Source: Andalucia godoyi (lineage: Eukaryota > Discoba > Jakobea > Jakobida > Andaluciidae). Taken from it: a stretch of 64,000 nucleotides of DNA. The notes beneath the pieces were generated by a model that made no database searches, was not told the origin of the DNA, and saw nothing but the letters and a program-made list of their open reading frames with translations. Shown here one piece after another: positions 1 to 8,708 of the stretch; positions within the stretch are counted from its first letter, which is position 1; each line of letters starts with the position of its first letter. The position numbers and the translations under genes were made by a program. Location of the stretch: the NCBI GenBank assembly GCA_009859145.1, contig VRVR01000046.1:184064-248063 (forward strand), in the 5' to 3' direction.

Positions 1-509
1 GCAGAAGCAGAAGATCGAGAATTGGAGGCAGCGGCAGTTCCAAACTGTCCAAACGCATCTTCGTCCGAGTCTTCTTCGAACGCCCTGATTTCACGCTCAT
101 CCTCCATTTCATCTTCATCACGCGCCGCCGATCTCGACCCGCGATTGATCTGCCGAAGCTCGGATTCTGAATACCCTCGAGAATTCGCCGTTGCCGTCCT
201 GCCGCTACCGTTGTTGTGGTTGCTCGAGGACAGAGCTGGATGAGAGGCAGGAAGACGCGGGTTTGCGTCCTCGAGACGATCGATCCACTCGCAGTACATA
301 TCAATAGGCTCCGTAAGCTCGTTGACGGGACACTGGAACTCCTCCGAACACTTGCCGCAGCGCACCAACCCCATCTTCCCACGCTCCGTCCGAAGCACCT
401 TGCACGAAACCGTCCGTGTATGCGAACACAACGGACAGTCAAAAATCGTGTCCAATGGTGGAGGCTTCTTCTTTGGCGGAGGCGCCTTTCGTGACTTTTT
501 TCCACCCAT
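1..509 (-). CDS. ELOF1: Transcription elongation factor ELOF1/Elf1, 3' end cut by window edge
   Basis: Small zinc-binding factor of elongating RNA polymerase II, working beside Spt4/5 on transcribed chromatin. The frame opens at the ATG at 509 (minus strand) and runs off the window after about 169 codons. Residues 1-19 are a basic, proline-rich N-terminus starting MGGKKSRK, as in the family. A four-cysteine zinc ribbon follows (CPLC at 25-28, CGKC at 51-54), then the conserved segment with PIDMYCEWID at 68-77. Known family: the core is about 83 residues in animals, and fungi add an acidic tail. Here the core is followed by at least 85 residues of Ser/Asn-rich then Glu/Asp-rich sequence, so the tail is long and acidic. 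The stop codon lies outside the window. It is transcribed divergently from the eIF4B-like gene. Identification is secure. Confidence 0.93.
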   Translation of the reverse strand, partial: MGGKKSRKAPPPKKKPPPLDTIFDCPLCSHTRTVSCKVLRTERGKMGLVRCGKCSEEFQCPVNELTEPIDMYCEWIDRLEDANPRLPASHPALSSSNHNNGSGRTATANSRGYSESELRQINRGSRSAARDEDEMEDEREIRAFEEDSDEDAFGQFGTAAASNSRSSAS

Positions 510-926
510 ACCCTTCTTCCTCTTCCTCTTCCTCTTCCAATGATTCGCGGCTCACTAATCACATCCACACGATTCTTTTTGTTTCGTTCCCCCAATCATC
601 CCATTGAGTGAAAGACAATGTAGTGTACAAGGGAGATGGAAGCCTCTCCCAAAGCCTGAGGTCTACGGCAGCTGAGCATCAATTCAGAAAAAAAAAGAAA
701 GCCGAGTATCGACTGTAGTCGTCGCGAATTTTTTTTCGTCTTTCGACTCCATTCTCTTTCTCCTTCTCTCTCTCCTTCTCCCTCTCTCTCTCTCTCTTTC
801 ATTCATTTACTCTTTGTCTCATTTTTTTCTTCTTTATTCAAAAGACTTTTCTTAATTTTTTTTCCTTCCTCTACTTGACAGTTCGCACAGACAAGGGAGA
901 AAAAGAGAAAAGAGAGAAAAGAGAGG

Positions 927-989
<63 letters not shown>

Positions 990-993
990 AAAG
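510..993. promoter_or_regulatory. Divergent promoter region, ELOF1 / eIF4B-like
   Basis: Shared upstream region of two divergent genes. It holds a CT-rich run at about 750-802 (purine-rich on the ELOF1 sense strand) and a (GAAA)n then (GA)n tract at about 905-990 that abuts the ATG at 994. No gene is seen. Confidence 0.6.
905..990 (+). repeat. (GAAA)n/(GA)n purine microsatellite in a transcript leader
   Basis: A GAAA tetranucleotide array from about 927 to 976 passes into GA dinucleotides and ends four bases before the start codon at 994. Purines are on the sense strand of the downstream gene. Confidence 0.9.
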
Positions 994-2487
994 ATGGGAA
1001 AGAAAGACAAGGGCCAGAAGCTTTCTTTGCAGGCGTTTTTTGCAGCGTCGGACACGTCTGAGAACTGGGCGGCGGAGGATGAGACTGTGGAGAGCAGCGG
1101 GACGGGGGCTAGGTCCTCGTCGTTTGTTCCTGCGATGGCGACGACGACGACGACGACACAGTCCTCTGGGACATACTCTATTCCGGCGTCTGCGACTACG
1201 GCCACTGCCGAGGATGGTTCCCGGGAGCAGGGACAAGGACAGGGGTATCGAGATGGCAGCAGGGACAAGGCGTATGGGCAGCCGCTCGGTGCGTCTGCAT
1301 GGCGCACTCGCAGAGCGGACGATGTCCAGGAGTCTGCTCCGGGATCCGCGGTGGCTGAGGATGGGCAGCAGCAGGGATCGTCGTCGGCGTATCGCCCGCG
1401 CCGCCCAAACTACCAGGATCGTCCCGAACGCGAGAACAATCCGGGTTATCGCAGCAGCCGTGAATACAACAATGGCCAGGGACAGTTTCAGGGCCACGGA
1501 CAGTTTCAGGGCCAGGGACAGTTTCAGGGCGAGGAGGAACGCGCACCGATTGTGCTTCCGGACAAGCCACCCTACATCGCACGACTTGCGAACCTTGATG
1601 ATCGTGTGGATGAGGACGACTTGCGGTTTTTCCTGAGAGACTTTTCGCAGGTTTTGGATTCACTGCGGATTGTGGAAACGGGAGGAAAGGACAGGGAGAG
1701 AGATCCGACGAGGCCTGTGCGCAAGGTTGCGTTTGCAGAGTTCTCGACAGTTGACGATCTCAAGAATGCAGTTGCACTCGATGGACGAGCGCTTCGGTCA
1801 AGAAACGTCCGTGTGTCAGTGGCCGAGCCGCGCAAGACCCCGGTTCTTGAAGAGCGAAAGGATCTCGAACGAGACTTTTCCATCCGTCCTCGATTCAATT
1901 TTGCAAAATCGACGGCGCCCGGTTCTGCTGCACCGTCCACCACTGCCGCCACCACCACTGCTGCTGCAGATGCAGATGCAGGTGCAGGTGCAGCAGAGGC
2001 GAAGACCAGCAAGGTGAACCCGTTTGGAGATGCAAAGCCTGTGGATCGTCCGTATGTTGCCCCGGCTCCATCGCGCAACGAGGCAAAGAAGGAGGTCGAG
2101 CGCGTGGAAGCGCGTGGCCGCACCGAGGAGAAGGCGCGGGAAGAGTCGAAGCGTGTCGAGCGTTCTGAAAAGGAGCGCGAAAATGAACGCGATCGACGTG
2201 TCCAGGACAGACGGCGCACGGATGGAGAGCGCCGAAAGGCACGGTCCGAGAAAGAAACTTCACGCGATGGCGATGAAGACGGATTTGTGGTCGCTGGGGC
2301 GTCCGGAGCAGCTGCTTCGGACCGCAACTCTGGGTCATGGAGAAAACAGCAACAGGGCAAGTCCGGCTCCGCTGCCGCTGGTGGTGCAGCTCCGGCTCCT
2401 GCCCCCGCTCCTGCCCCCGCCCCAGTGGCGGCCCCAGCGGAACGCAAGATTGTCAACAAGTTTGCCGTCTTGTCGACTGATGACTAG
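994..2487 (+). CDS. eIF4B/eIF4H-like RNA-binding translation initiation factor
   Basis: Likely stimulates eIF4A helicase activity and scanning in the cytoplasm. The 497-residue protein begins MGKKDKGQKLSLQAFF followed by ENWAAED, which resembles the N-terminal FL/W-AED block of fungal and plant eIF4B. A QFQG repeat region covers about 161-180. One RRM spans about 192-275, with IARLANL as RNP2-like and VAFAEF as RNP1-like. The C-terminal half is charged and low in complexity: Glu/Arg-rich at about 350-430 and an Ala-Pro repeat at about 465-480. It ends in KIVNKFAVLSTDD, a short conserved-looking tail. The ATG at 994 directly follows a purine repeat. Family assignment rests on the single RRM plus the N-terminal block; a more generic single-RRM RNA-binding protein is the alternative. 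Confidence 0.75.
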   Translation: MGKKDKGQKLSLQAFFAASDTSENWAAEDETVESSGTGARSSSFVPAMATTTTTTQSSGTYSIPASATTATAEDGSREQGQGQGYRDGSRDKAYGQPLGASAWRTRRADDVQESAPGSAVAEDGQQQGSSSAYRPRRPNYQDRPERENNPGYRSSREYNNGQGQFQGHGQFQGQGQFQGEEERAPIVLPDKPPYIARLANLDDRVDEDDLRFFLRDFSQVLDSLRIVETGGKDRERDPTRPVRKVAFAEFSTVDDLKNAVALDGRALRSRNVRVSVAEPRKTPVLEERKDLERDFSIRPRFNFAKSTAPGSAAPSTTAATTTAAADADAGAGAAEAKTSKVNPFGDAKPVDRPYVAPAPSRNEAKKEVERVEARGRTEEKAREESKRVERSEKERENERDRRVQDRRRTDGERRKARSEKETSRDGDEDGFVVAGASGAAASDRNSGSWRKQQQGKSGSAAAGGAAPAPAPAPAPAPVAAPAERKIVNKFAVLSTDD

Positions 2488-2978
2488 TATCGCGAGTTTT
2501 GTTGTTTTGCTGTCAGTCTTTTGGTTCCGTATTTGTGAATGTGTGAGTGTGAGTGTGAGTGTGAGTGCGAGTGCGAGTGCGAGTGCGAGTGTGTGTGCTC
2601 TGAAGTGTGTGCGTGTGCGCGCTTCTCTTTGGAAAGGAAAATGTTGCAAGACTCTTAAAAAAATAAATAAATAAAAACCACAAAATAAATAATAATAATA
2701 ATAGTATTAAAAAAGACGTCGGAAGCGACTAATTTCTAATTTCATAGAGTACAATTGCAAACACCAGCACACAAGAACAAGAAGAAGAAGAACAAGAACA
2801 AGGAGAAGAAGAACAAGGAGAAGGAGAAGGAGGGAAATAAAGAAGGAAGATACAATGAAAATTACAATAGCAACGACGATACCGACGGCGACGACGACAC
2901 GGACACGGACACGGACGCGGACGCGGACGCGGACGGCAAGAAAACGAAGTGCCTTGTTAACACACGGGTCCGGGTAGA
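2488..2978. other. Convergent 3' intergenic stretch with simple repeats
   Basis: Lies between the stops of the eIF4B-like and PRL genes. It holds a GTGAGT/GCGAGT hexamer run at about 2543-2590, AATAAA-type poly(A) signals at about 2660-2690, an AAG/AAC-rich stretch at 2775-2835 and a GGACAC/GGACGC hexamer array at about 2893-2935. No gene seen. Confidence 0.6.
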
Positions 2979-3488
2979 TTACTGGAGAACACAGCACTTT
3001 CCACTCTTCCCCTTGTGTCGAGGCTTGTAGGACTCGAGGAATCTCATTTGTTTCGAGTTGATGGCGCCTCTCCGACGTTCTCTGATGAAGGTGATAGCGT
3101 CGAGTGGTTCCATTCCAGCCTCGATGAGGGCGATAGCGACGAGGACTGGGGCTCTTCCCAATCCTGCGACACAGTGGACTGCAATTGTTCTTCCTGGATC
3201 GTTGACCCGTTCAGCATGTTCTGCAATCACGAGCGAGAGCCAATCATCCACAATCTTTGCCGGCGGTGCGTCTCCGTCCTGGAACGGCCAGTAGTGCACC
3301 GCAATGCCTTCGTCTGCAACCTTTCCGTACGTGTACGTGCAGTCGCACACAATGCACAAGTGCGTTACGTGATGCGCCTTCATTTCCTTGATGTACATTG
3401 CAAGATTTGTGTTCGATGGCGCGTCAAAAATAAGAAACCGGTGTCCATGCGTTTCAATTACGCTCGGCTTGTTCGGAAGCGCACTCAT
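2979..3488 (-). CDS. PTP4A: PRL-type (PTP4A) prenylated dual-specificity phosphatase
   Basis: Membrane-anchored protein tyrosine phosphatase of the PRL family, which in animals also binds CNNM magnesium transporters. The 169-residue product is the usual PRL length. The P-loop is HCVAGLGRAP with catalytic Cys106 and Arg112; the Ala after the Arg, in place of Ser/Thr, is the PRL hallmark. The general acid is Asp71 in WPFQDG. A basic stretch at about 157-164 precedes the C-terminal CVLQ, a CAAX box predicting prenylation. I start at the ATG at 3488 (MSALPNKP). The frame stays open further upstream only because it runs through a CACACACG repeat, with no other ATG. Divergent from the Q/P-rich gene. 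Assignment is very secure. Confidence 0.95.
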   Translation of the reverse strand: MSALPNKPSVIETHGHRFLIFDAPSNTNLAMYIKEMKAHHVTHLCIVCDCTYTYGKVADEGIAVHYWPFQDGDAPPAKIVDDWLSLVIAEHAERVNDPGRTIAVHCVAGLGRAPVLVAIALIEAGMEPLDAITFIRERRRGAINSKQMRFLESYKPRHKGKSGKCCVLQ

Positions 3489-3531
3489 CACAACGACAAC
3501 AATGATGACGATTGCTCGACGATTGCTCGAC

Positions 3532-3632
3532 CACACACACGCACACACGCACACACGCACACACGCACACACGCACACACGCACACACGCACACACGCAC
3601 ACACGCACACACGCACACACGCACTCACGCAC
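3532..3632. repeat. (CACACACG)n octanucleotide microsatellite
   Basis: About 12 copies of an 8-base unit of strictly alternating pyrimidine and purine, lying 44 bases upstream of the PRL start codon. Such sequence can adopt Z-DNA. Confidence 0.92.
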
Positions 3633-3986
3633 GCAGAGCTTTGTCAATAAAGAGACAAAAAATATGATCAAGGCATAGGAAACGAGGAATTGAAAAGCAG
3701 CAGGAAGATCGAAATGATTTCAATTCCTCCTCTTTTCTTCTTCTTTTTCAATACCTTGTAGAAAATTAAAAAAAGAAGAAACAAGGAATTTCTTAATTTA
3801 AAAATAAAAAATAAAATTATTTAAATTAAAAAGAAAAAGAAAAAGGAAAGGAAAAAAAAAATGGTTTTGAAAAAAAAAAGCAAAAAAAAAAAAAACGCGT
3901 AGAAAAATAACAAACGAATAAAACGAAGCAAAAGAGAAAAAGCTGATTTTTCAGCGGAAACATTTTTTGGAGAAAAGAGAGGGGAA

Positions 3987-4000
3987 GCATCACGTGATGC
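3987..4000. promoter_or_regulatory. Palindromic E-box-like site GCATCACGTGATGC
   Basis: A perfect 14-bp palindrome with a CACGTG core (bHLH/bZIP type) in a divergent promoter. A near-identical copy, GCATCAGGTGATGC, is at 22831-22844. Confidence 0.4.
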
Positions 4001-4127
4001 CACTTTCCTTTTTTCAATTGGAGACGTGCGTTCGGGATGTGTCATGTCATGTCATTTGTGCTATCGTTATTGTTCGTTTTTGGTTTTTGGTTTCTGTTTT
4101 CCGTTTTTTCTCTCTGGAGGTTTTGTC

Positions 4128-4129
<2 letters not shown>

Positions 4130-4203
<74 letters not shown>
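4130..4203 (+). repeat. (GA)37 microsatellite in transcript leader
   Basis: An uninterrupted GA dinucleotide run ending about 26 bases before the ATG at 4230, with purines on the sense strand. Confidence 0.95.
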
Positions 4204-4205
<2 letters not shown>

Positions 4206-4229
4206 AGGATAGGGGAGCGGGAAAAAAAT

Positions 4230-4880
4230 ATGGAGATGCAAGATGATGGAACGTGGCTTCCGGATGAAACGGCACAGTTTGATTTGTACCTGTCGAGTTT
4301 GAACAACTGGACGACGGATCTTCCATCGTTCGAATCTCTTGCGTCACAGATGCCCGCAAAGCACGGACCCGACATTCTTCACAAGTATGCTGTTCTGCTC
4401 TATGATATTACACGACTCGAAATGCTCGCACACACTGCATCTCTTCACTCTCACCCTCCTCCACTTTCTCAGTCACATCCACATCCACATCCACACCCAC
4501 ATTCTCAGTCTCACTCAACAGCCACCACCGCCGCAAACTCCGCAGCATCTTCAACAGCGGGCTTGGCCGGTAGTGCTGCAAAGTCCAAGAAGAGAAACAC
4601 ACCTCCCTCCGGTGCAGCACTCAACCCGCCGCCGAGCAAAAAACAAGAGTTTGGATCCTCGGCATTCGATAACCCGCTGCAATTACCTTCCGCACAACAG
4701 CCACATCAGCAATCTCTGTCTCAATCACAACAGCAGCAGCCGCAGTCTCTACAAATTCCACAGTCACAGCAACCGCAACAGCAACCGCAACCGCAACCGC
4801 AATCGCAGCCGCAGCCGCAGCCGCAGCAGCCTACCAATGACCTATCTCCTTTCAATGAAATGGACGCGCTGTTCAACTAG
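4230..4880 (+). CDS. Uncharacterised Q/P/H-rich protein, possibly a transcription cofactor
   Basis: Not recognised. The 216-residue product has a well-mixed N-terminal segment (about 1-72) that looks globular or helical, with FDLYLSSLNNW and ILHKYAVLLYDITRLEML. After it come a His-Pro-Ser run (about 75-95), a basic patch with KSKKR (about 117-121) that could act as a nuclear signal, then a Gln/Pro-rich tail ending NDLSPFNEMDALFN. A short helical module plus a Gln-rich region and a terminal acidic/aromatic motif recalls transcriptional coactivators or small Mediator subunits, but that is inference from composition. The start is the first ATG after the GA repeat; the frame is open further upstream through the repeat, which would encode an implausible Arg-Glu run. 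Confidence 0.6.
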   Translation: MEMQDDGTWLPDETAQFDLYLSSLNNWTTDLPSFESLASQMPAKHGPDILHKYAVLLYDITRLEMLAHTASLHSHPPPLSQSHPHPHPHPHSQSHSTATTAANSAASSTAGLAGSAAKSKKRNTPPSGAALNPPPSKKQEFGSSAFDNPLQLPSAQQPHQQSLSQSQQQQPQSLQIPQSQQPQQQPQPQPQSQPQPQPQQPTNDLSPFNEMDALFN

Positions 4881-5106
4881 CTTGCTGTTCAGATGCATCA
4901 TCTTCATTATTTATTATTTGTCAATCATGTATATATACATACAATTGTTGTTCTTCTCTTTGCTTTTGCTTTTGCTTTTCTTCTTCTTCTTCTTTTTCTG
5001 GTTTGTTTTAGTACGTCGTAAACAGCGCCGTCAAAGCCATTTCAAAGCGAGCAACCAACAATGGAATGCAAGGGGATAGAAAAGTTCTTCTGTCCTCTGT
5101 CGAGAC

Positions 5107-6873
5107 CTAGTGTTTTTGAGCGGTAAGAAATGCACGGATTTGTGCTGGAGAAGTACAGCTTCCTGCAACAACGACTTGCGTTGTTGTTGCATCTTCGTCG
5201 CCATCAGCACCATCGTCGACACCGCTGGCTCTCTTCGACAAGTGAAAAAAGCCAAACTCGGGTAGATTTGATTTTGCGGTTGATCGAGAATGGGCTCCAG
5301 CCACCGCCAGCACGTTCGCACTCGCCTTCAACACCGCATCCCAGTCTACCCGCCGCATCTTTCCCTCGCGTCCCGTGTCCAACTCTTCCACCTCACTCCT
5401 ACTATTACTCGCAGTCCCAATTGCAGTTGCAGCGGCAGTTGCTGTTGCTGTTGCAGTCCCACTTCGAGCATTGCTCTCACTCGCTCGGCAAAGGTCGGGC
5501 TGGTCTGTGTGGACGCGGGTCGCAGCAACGACATATGGCTGCACCGGTACAATCTGCCCTGCCATTTTGCATGCACGAACCCACGACACTCCGACAACCG
5601 GCACACCCCACTTGCGCGCCATCTCTCTCTTTCGTGACCGCCCATCCTCCTCCACCTCCTCCGCTGCTTGCTTCTTCATCGTTCTTCCGCCGTCCTTGTC
5701 GTCCGCGTCGGCTACAATAAGAACGCGTGTCCGTCGAAACAGACGTCCGTCTACTACTGCACCAAGCCCTTTCATCACCCATTCACACTCACGCAGCACC
5801 ACCGCATTGTCAATCCCAGTATCATTCTGATCCTCATCCTGATGATCCTTCTTTGCACTACTCTCCTGTTCATCATGCACGACTGCAGTTGAAAACCCCG
5901 AAAAACAGATCACGGTCTCCGTGTCGACGTGATGCTTCCCATCTGCGCGCCGCCTTTTGATCGGAGTGTAGAACATTCGCGCATCAACATCCAACATCCG
6001 ACGCGCCTCGACACACGCGGTGACATACTCGATCGTCACCATTCGAGCATCACTTGCATCCCTTGCACTTTGGAGATATGGCAGAGTGGACGGACACAGA
6101 ATGTGGACTGCAGGAGCCGCAAGAGCATCGAATGCAAGAATCTGCGCACGCATCTTGCGAAAAGCACGGGGGAGCGCAGTTGACATTGACGAAGGGTCAT
6201 CAGTCGAACTCAAAAAGGAAGGGTGAATGCGAGTTGTGAAAGATGCCGGCAGACAAGCGGCGAGCGCGCGACATGCGGATACCCAATGAGCACATACTAC
6301 AGGCACGCCCCAGCGCGTGGCAACGGTCATTTTCTCACTCATTCCATTGGTATTGCCGCTACTACTGCTACTATAACAATTGGCAGTCGTTGTGGTAGCA
6401 GCGGTGAGATCATTGTCATTGCCATTTGCAAAATGACTATCGTTGTGAGAATGACTGTCGTTACTGTCGGAGGGCGAATAAGCAACAAGTATATGGACCG
6501 ATTTGTCGAGGTCTCTGACAACGGCGGCGCCCATATCAGTAAGAGCAGCATGCATGGATGCGCGTGCGCGAGACGGAAACATGGTGGTGCACGCAATGCG
6601 ACCTTGGAGCGGTCGCAGCTCATCAGAGAGGGATATATCTTCCGGGGCCAGCGGGCGGGTTCCCAGACTGTCCAGAAACGCAGACGGCACAATGGGGATC
6701 GCGATCGCGAGGGCTGCGCGATACTTGTCGGATGCACCGGCCGATTCCGTCACAAGCAACGCACAATTATCGGTCAGGTCGCCTTGACACTGCGCTCCAC
6801 GACCCACCAACGCCGTAGACAGACGCGACTTGGTACTAGAGCCATATCCCGAGAGCGTCGCAATCACCTTCAT
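5107..6873 (-). CDS. Multi-BRCT protein (TopBP1/Rad4/Rtt107-like scaffold)
   Basis: Probable nuclear phosphopeptide-binding scaffold of DNA replication or damage checkpoint. The 588-residue protein shows four BRCT-like repeats: about 1-75; 90-210 with the conserved Trp in CAHWVSACRAL (Trp197); 235-305; and 320-447 with WGVPVVGVSWVRACK (Trp431). Repeats 2 and 4 contain low-complexity insertions (Ser/Asn/Asp-rich at about 133-180 and Asp/Glu/Lys-rich at about 335-415). The C-terminal third is Ala/Thr-rich then Arg-rich, without a recognised domain. No kinase, ligase or polymerase domain accompanies the repeats, which argues for a TopBP1/Dpb11/Rtt107-like adaptor; exact orthology cannot be settled by eye. 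Divergent from the methyltransferase gene. Confidence 0.75.
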   Translation of the reverse strand: MKVIATLSGYGSSTKSRLSTALVGRGAQCQGDLTDNCALLVTESAGASDKYRAALAIAIPIVPSAFLDSLGTRPLAPEDISLSDELRPLQGRIACTTMFPSRARASMHAALTDMGAAVVRDLDKSVHILVAYSPSDSNDSHSHNDSHFANGNDNDLTAATTTTANCYSSSSSGNTNGMSEKMTVATRWGVPVVCAHWVSACRALAACLPASFTTRIHPSFLSSTDDPSSMSTALPRAFRKMRAQILAFDALAAPAVHILCPSTLPYLQSARDASDARMVTIEYVTACVEARRMLDVDARMFYTPIKRRRADGKHHVDTETVICFSGFSTAVVHDEQESSAKKDHQDEDQNDTGIDNAVVLRECEWVMKGLGAVVDGRLFRRTRVLIVADADDKDGGRTMKKQAAEEVEEDGRSRKREMARKWGVPVVGVSWVRACKMAGQIVPVQPYVVAATRVHTDQPDLCRASESNARSGTATATATAAATAIGTASNSRSEVEELDTGREGKMRRVDWDAVLKASANVLAVAGAHSRSTAKSNLPEFGFFHLSKRASGVDDGADGDEDATTTQVVVAGSCTSPAQIRAFLTAQKH

Positions 6874-6933
6874 TTAATTTCGAACCGGTCTATTTATCGG
6901 CAGATGCGAGCAATCGGCAGCAGCAGCAGCAGC

Positions 6934-7006
<73 letters not shown>

Positions 7007-7255
7007 GAAAGCATGGATTTTGCTTGCGCAGCCCCAAATTCGGGTATAGTGTGCTTGTGCTTGAGTCTGCCGAGGCGACGAGAAAGCAACAGTCGGAGTT
7101 TTTGTTTCCGGCTGTGCAATGGAGCAAAACGCTTGCACGAATTGTTTTCTTCTCCATTTGTCTTCATTCTCGCGACTCGCATCGGTAGGGTGGTAAAGAA
7201 GAAGAGGGGCGAGACAACGAGGACAAGGCAACGGTGGAGGAAAAAGAGAAAAGGC
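6874..7255. promoter_or_regulatory. Divergent promoter, BRCT protein / methyltransferase
   Basis: 382 bases between two divergent starts. A compound triplet repeat (CAG, then CAC, then CAA) fills 6917-7005. The part towards 7255 is purine-rich on the plus strand. The frame open across it towards 8101 is taken as leader. No separate gene seen. Confidence 0.55.
6917..7005. repeat. Compound trinucleotide repeat CAG/CAC/CAA
   Basis: Three contiguous blocks of CAN triplets kept in register: CAG to about 6933, CAC to about 6948, CAA to 7005. It lies in a non-coding divergent promoter. Confidence 0.9.
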
Positions 7256-8101
7256 ATGAGTCGGACATCGGTGGAGTACTGGAGTAAATTCTACACAGAC
7301 CACACCCAGTTTCAGTGGGGCGGAGTGTCCTCGGATGTTCTTGCGCAGTTTGTGTATCGGCAATGGAAATCTCGGTATCCAGGCGACGACGGATCGATTG
7401 TGCCTCGAATTCTGGTCGCGGGTGCGGGGACGTCTCGCGATGCGGCGTGTCTACAACAGGCATTTTCACTTGTGGAGCGCGCCGTTGTGGCAGCCGATTT
7501 TGTGCCGCACAACGTGGAAATCCAAGTGCGCGAGCATCGAGTGGATGGCGTGCTGCAGGATATGTTGCAGGTGAGGGATGACTGGATCGCGTCGTTTGAT
7601 GTGGTGGTAGACGCCGCATTCACCGATGTGTTCGTTGCATCGTGGGGCGCGAAAGACGAGGAGAATCGCACGGTTCGATCGGCGGTTTCGCCAAATGCCA
7701 AACGAGCATTCGCAAACTTGTGGAGTTATCTGAAGCCAGAGGGCCTGTTTGTTTGCAAATCTGCGGTTGCAAGCGAGGAGCAGTACGCAGAGGTCGTCAT
7801 GCAGGCTACCGGAGTTGCCTACGAGCCTTCCTCGCAACCAGATGGTGCTGCCCTTGACGCCTCCATGATGAGAGACGTTTCCAACGCCTCTGCCCTTTCT
7901 CCATCGTCTTCCAATCCCCATTTTTCTTCTTCATCTTCTGGACCGGAATCTGGACTCCTGAGAACGAGAAGTGGGAGGATTGTCAGAGGCGCACGCACTT
8001 CCGAGGGACACGTAGGCTGCATTTGGAAGGATTCAGCAGTGGTTGTGAAGAAGTCGCGCACGCTCCAAAAACAAACGAATCCTGTGAAAAAAAGTTCATG
8101 A
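7256..8101 (+). CDS. Class I SAM-dependent methyltransferase (TPMT/METTL-like)
   Basis: Predicted S-adenosylmethionine-dependent methyltransferase, substrate unknown. The 281-residue product starts MSRTSVEYWSKFYTDHTQFQWG, the Tyr-Trp-x-x-x-Tyr opening seen in thiopurine- and METTL-type enzymes. Motif I is RILVAGAGTSRDA (51-63), the glycine-rich SAM loop; VAADF at about 79-83 fits the acidic residue after strand 2; FDVVVDAAFTDVF at about 112-124 fits strand 4. The last 80 residues are Ser-rich then basic, with no domain seen. The ATG at 7256 is the first one that keeps the family N-terminus. The enzyme class is firm; the substrate (small molecule or protein) cannot be told. Confidence 0.8.
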   Translation: MSRTSVEYWSKFYTDHTQFQWGGVSSDVLAQFVYRQWKSRYPGDDGSIVPRILVAGAGTSRDAACLQQAFSLVERAVVAADFVPHNVEIQVREHRVDGVLQDMLQVRDDWIASFDVVVDAAFTDVFVASWGAKDEENRTVRSAVSPNAKRAFANLWSYLKPEGLFVCKSAVASEEQYAEVVMQATGVAYEPSSQPDGAALDASMMRDVSNASALSPSSSNPHFSSSSSGPESGLLRTRSGRIVRGARTSEGHVGCIWKDSAVVVKKSRTLQKQTNPVKKSS

Positions 8102-8708
8102 GCCTTTACTATTTCAATCCGTTCTTTCCAATCATTCTTGTCAAAGAGGTAACAGTAACCCCAAAGAATAAACAAACTAAACCGTTGAATAATAACACGC
8201 AATTGTCATGCATAAGGGAAGTATCCATAAACAGACACCGACACTAGCACGTTTGTTTCACAGGAATTCGTGCTTATGCACGCTCGGCCAAAATTCAGCC
8301 GGTGACACGTGTTGGGACCTATCTCCTTCCCGGCAACGGGATGCAAGATTGAATATGCATATCTACGAATAGACATGCATGTTTCAGTGTATTATGTAGG
8401 CGAATCAATTAAAATAAATATTGAGGACAGGAAGAAGTGTCAAAGGGGTTTTTGCGGGACTTTGGAGACACGACTTGCTTCAGTTCTGCAAAATTTGTCG
8501 ACAGTGGTCGATATCATTCTGCGAATACACTCGAAGCAACGGATGTCACTTTTTTTTTTTAACGCCAGATAATCTGCTTGAGGCGCAGAATGCGAGCCCA
8601 ATGTTTTGGAGAGGTTTTGAGTTGGAGGATAGTACTTTACTTTATTGTTGTTGTTATTATCATTATTATTTCGATTTATTGGAAGACTTGAAGGGGTGAT
8701 TGTGGAGG
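8102..8708. other. Intergenic stretch, 607 bases
   Basis: Between two plus-strand genes. It has an ACACGTGT palindrome at about 8305-8312 and A/T-rich sequence towards 8700. I see no tRNA, conserved frame or repeat array. Confidence 0.5.

Larger units (their letters stand above)
3489..4229. promoter_or_regulatory. Divergent promoter region, PRL / Q-P-rich protein
   Basis: Contains the CACACACG array next to the PRL start, A-rich sequence at 3770-3930, a 14-bp perfect palindrome at 3987-4000 centred on CACGTG, and a long GA repeat just before the start at 4230. No gene seen. Confidence 0.6.

Noticed and set aside
1572-2459. 295-codon open frame antisense to the eIF4B-like gene
   Set aside because: Ser/Arg/Ala-rich mirror of a charged, GC-rich coding region; no family match, and the sense frame has an RRM.
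4047-4375. Frames encoding Ser-Leu or Arg-Glu runs across the GA repeat
   Set aside because: Products of a dinucleotide repeat, not genes.
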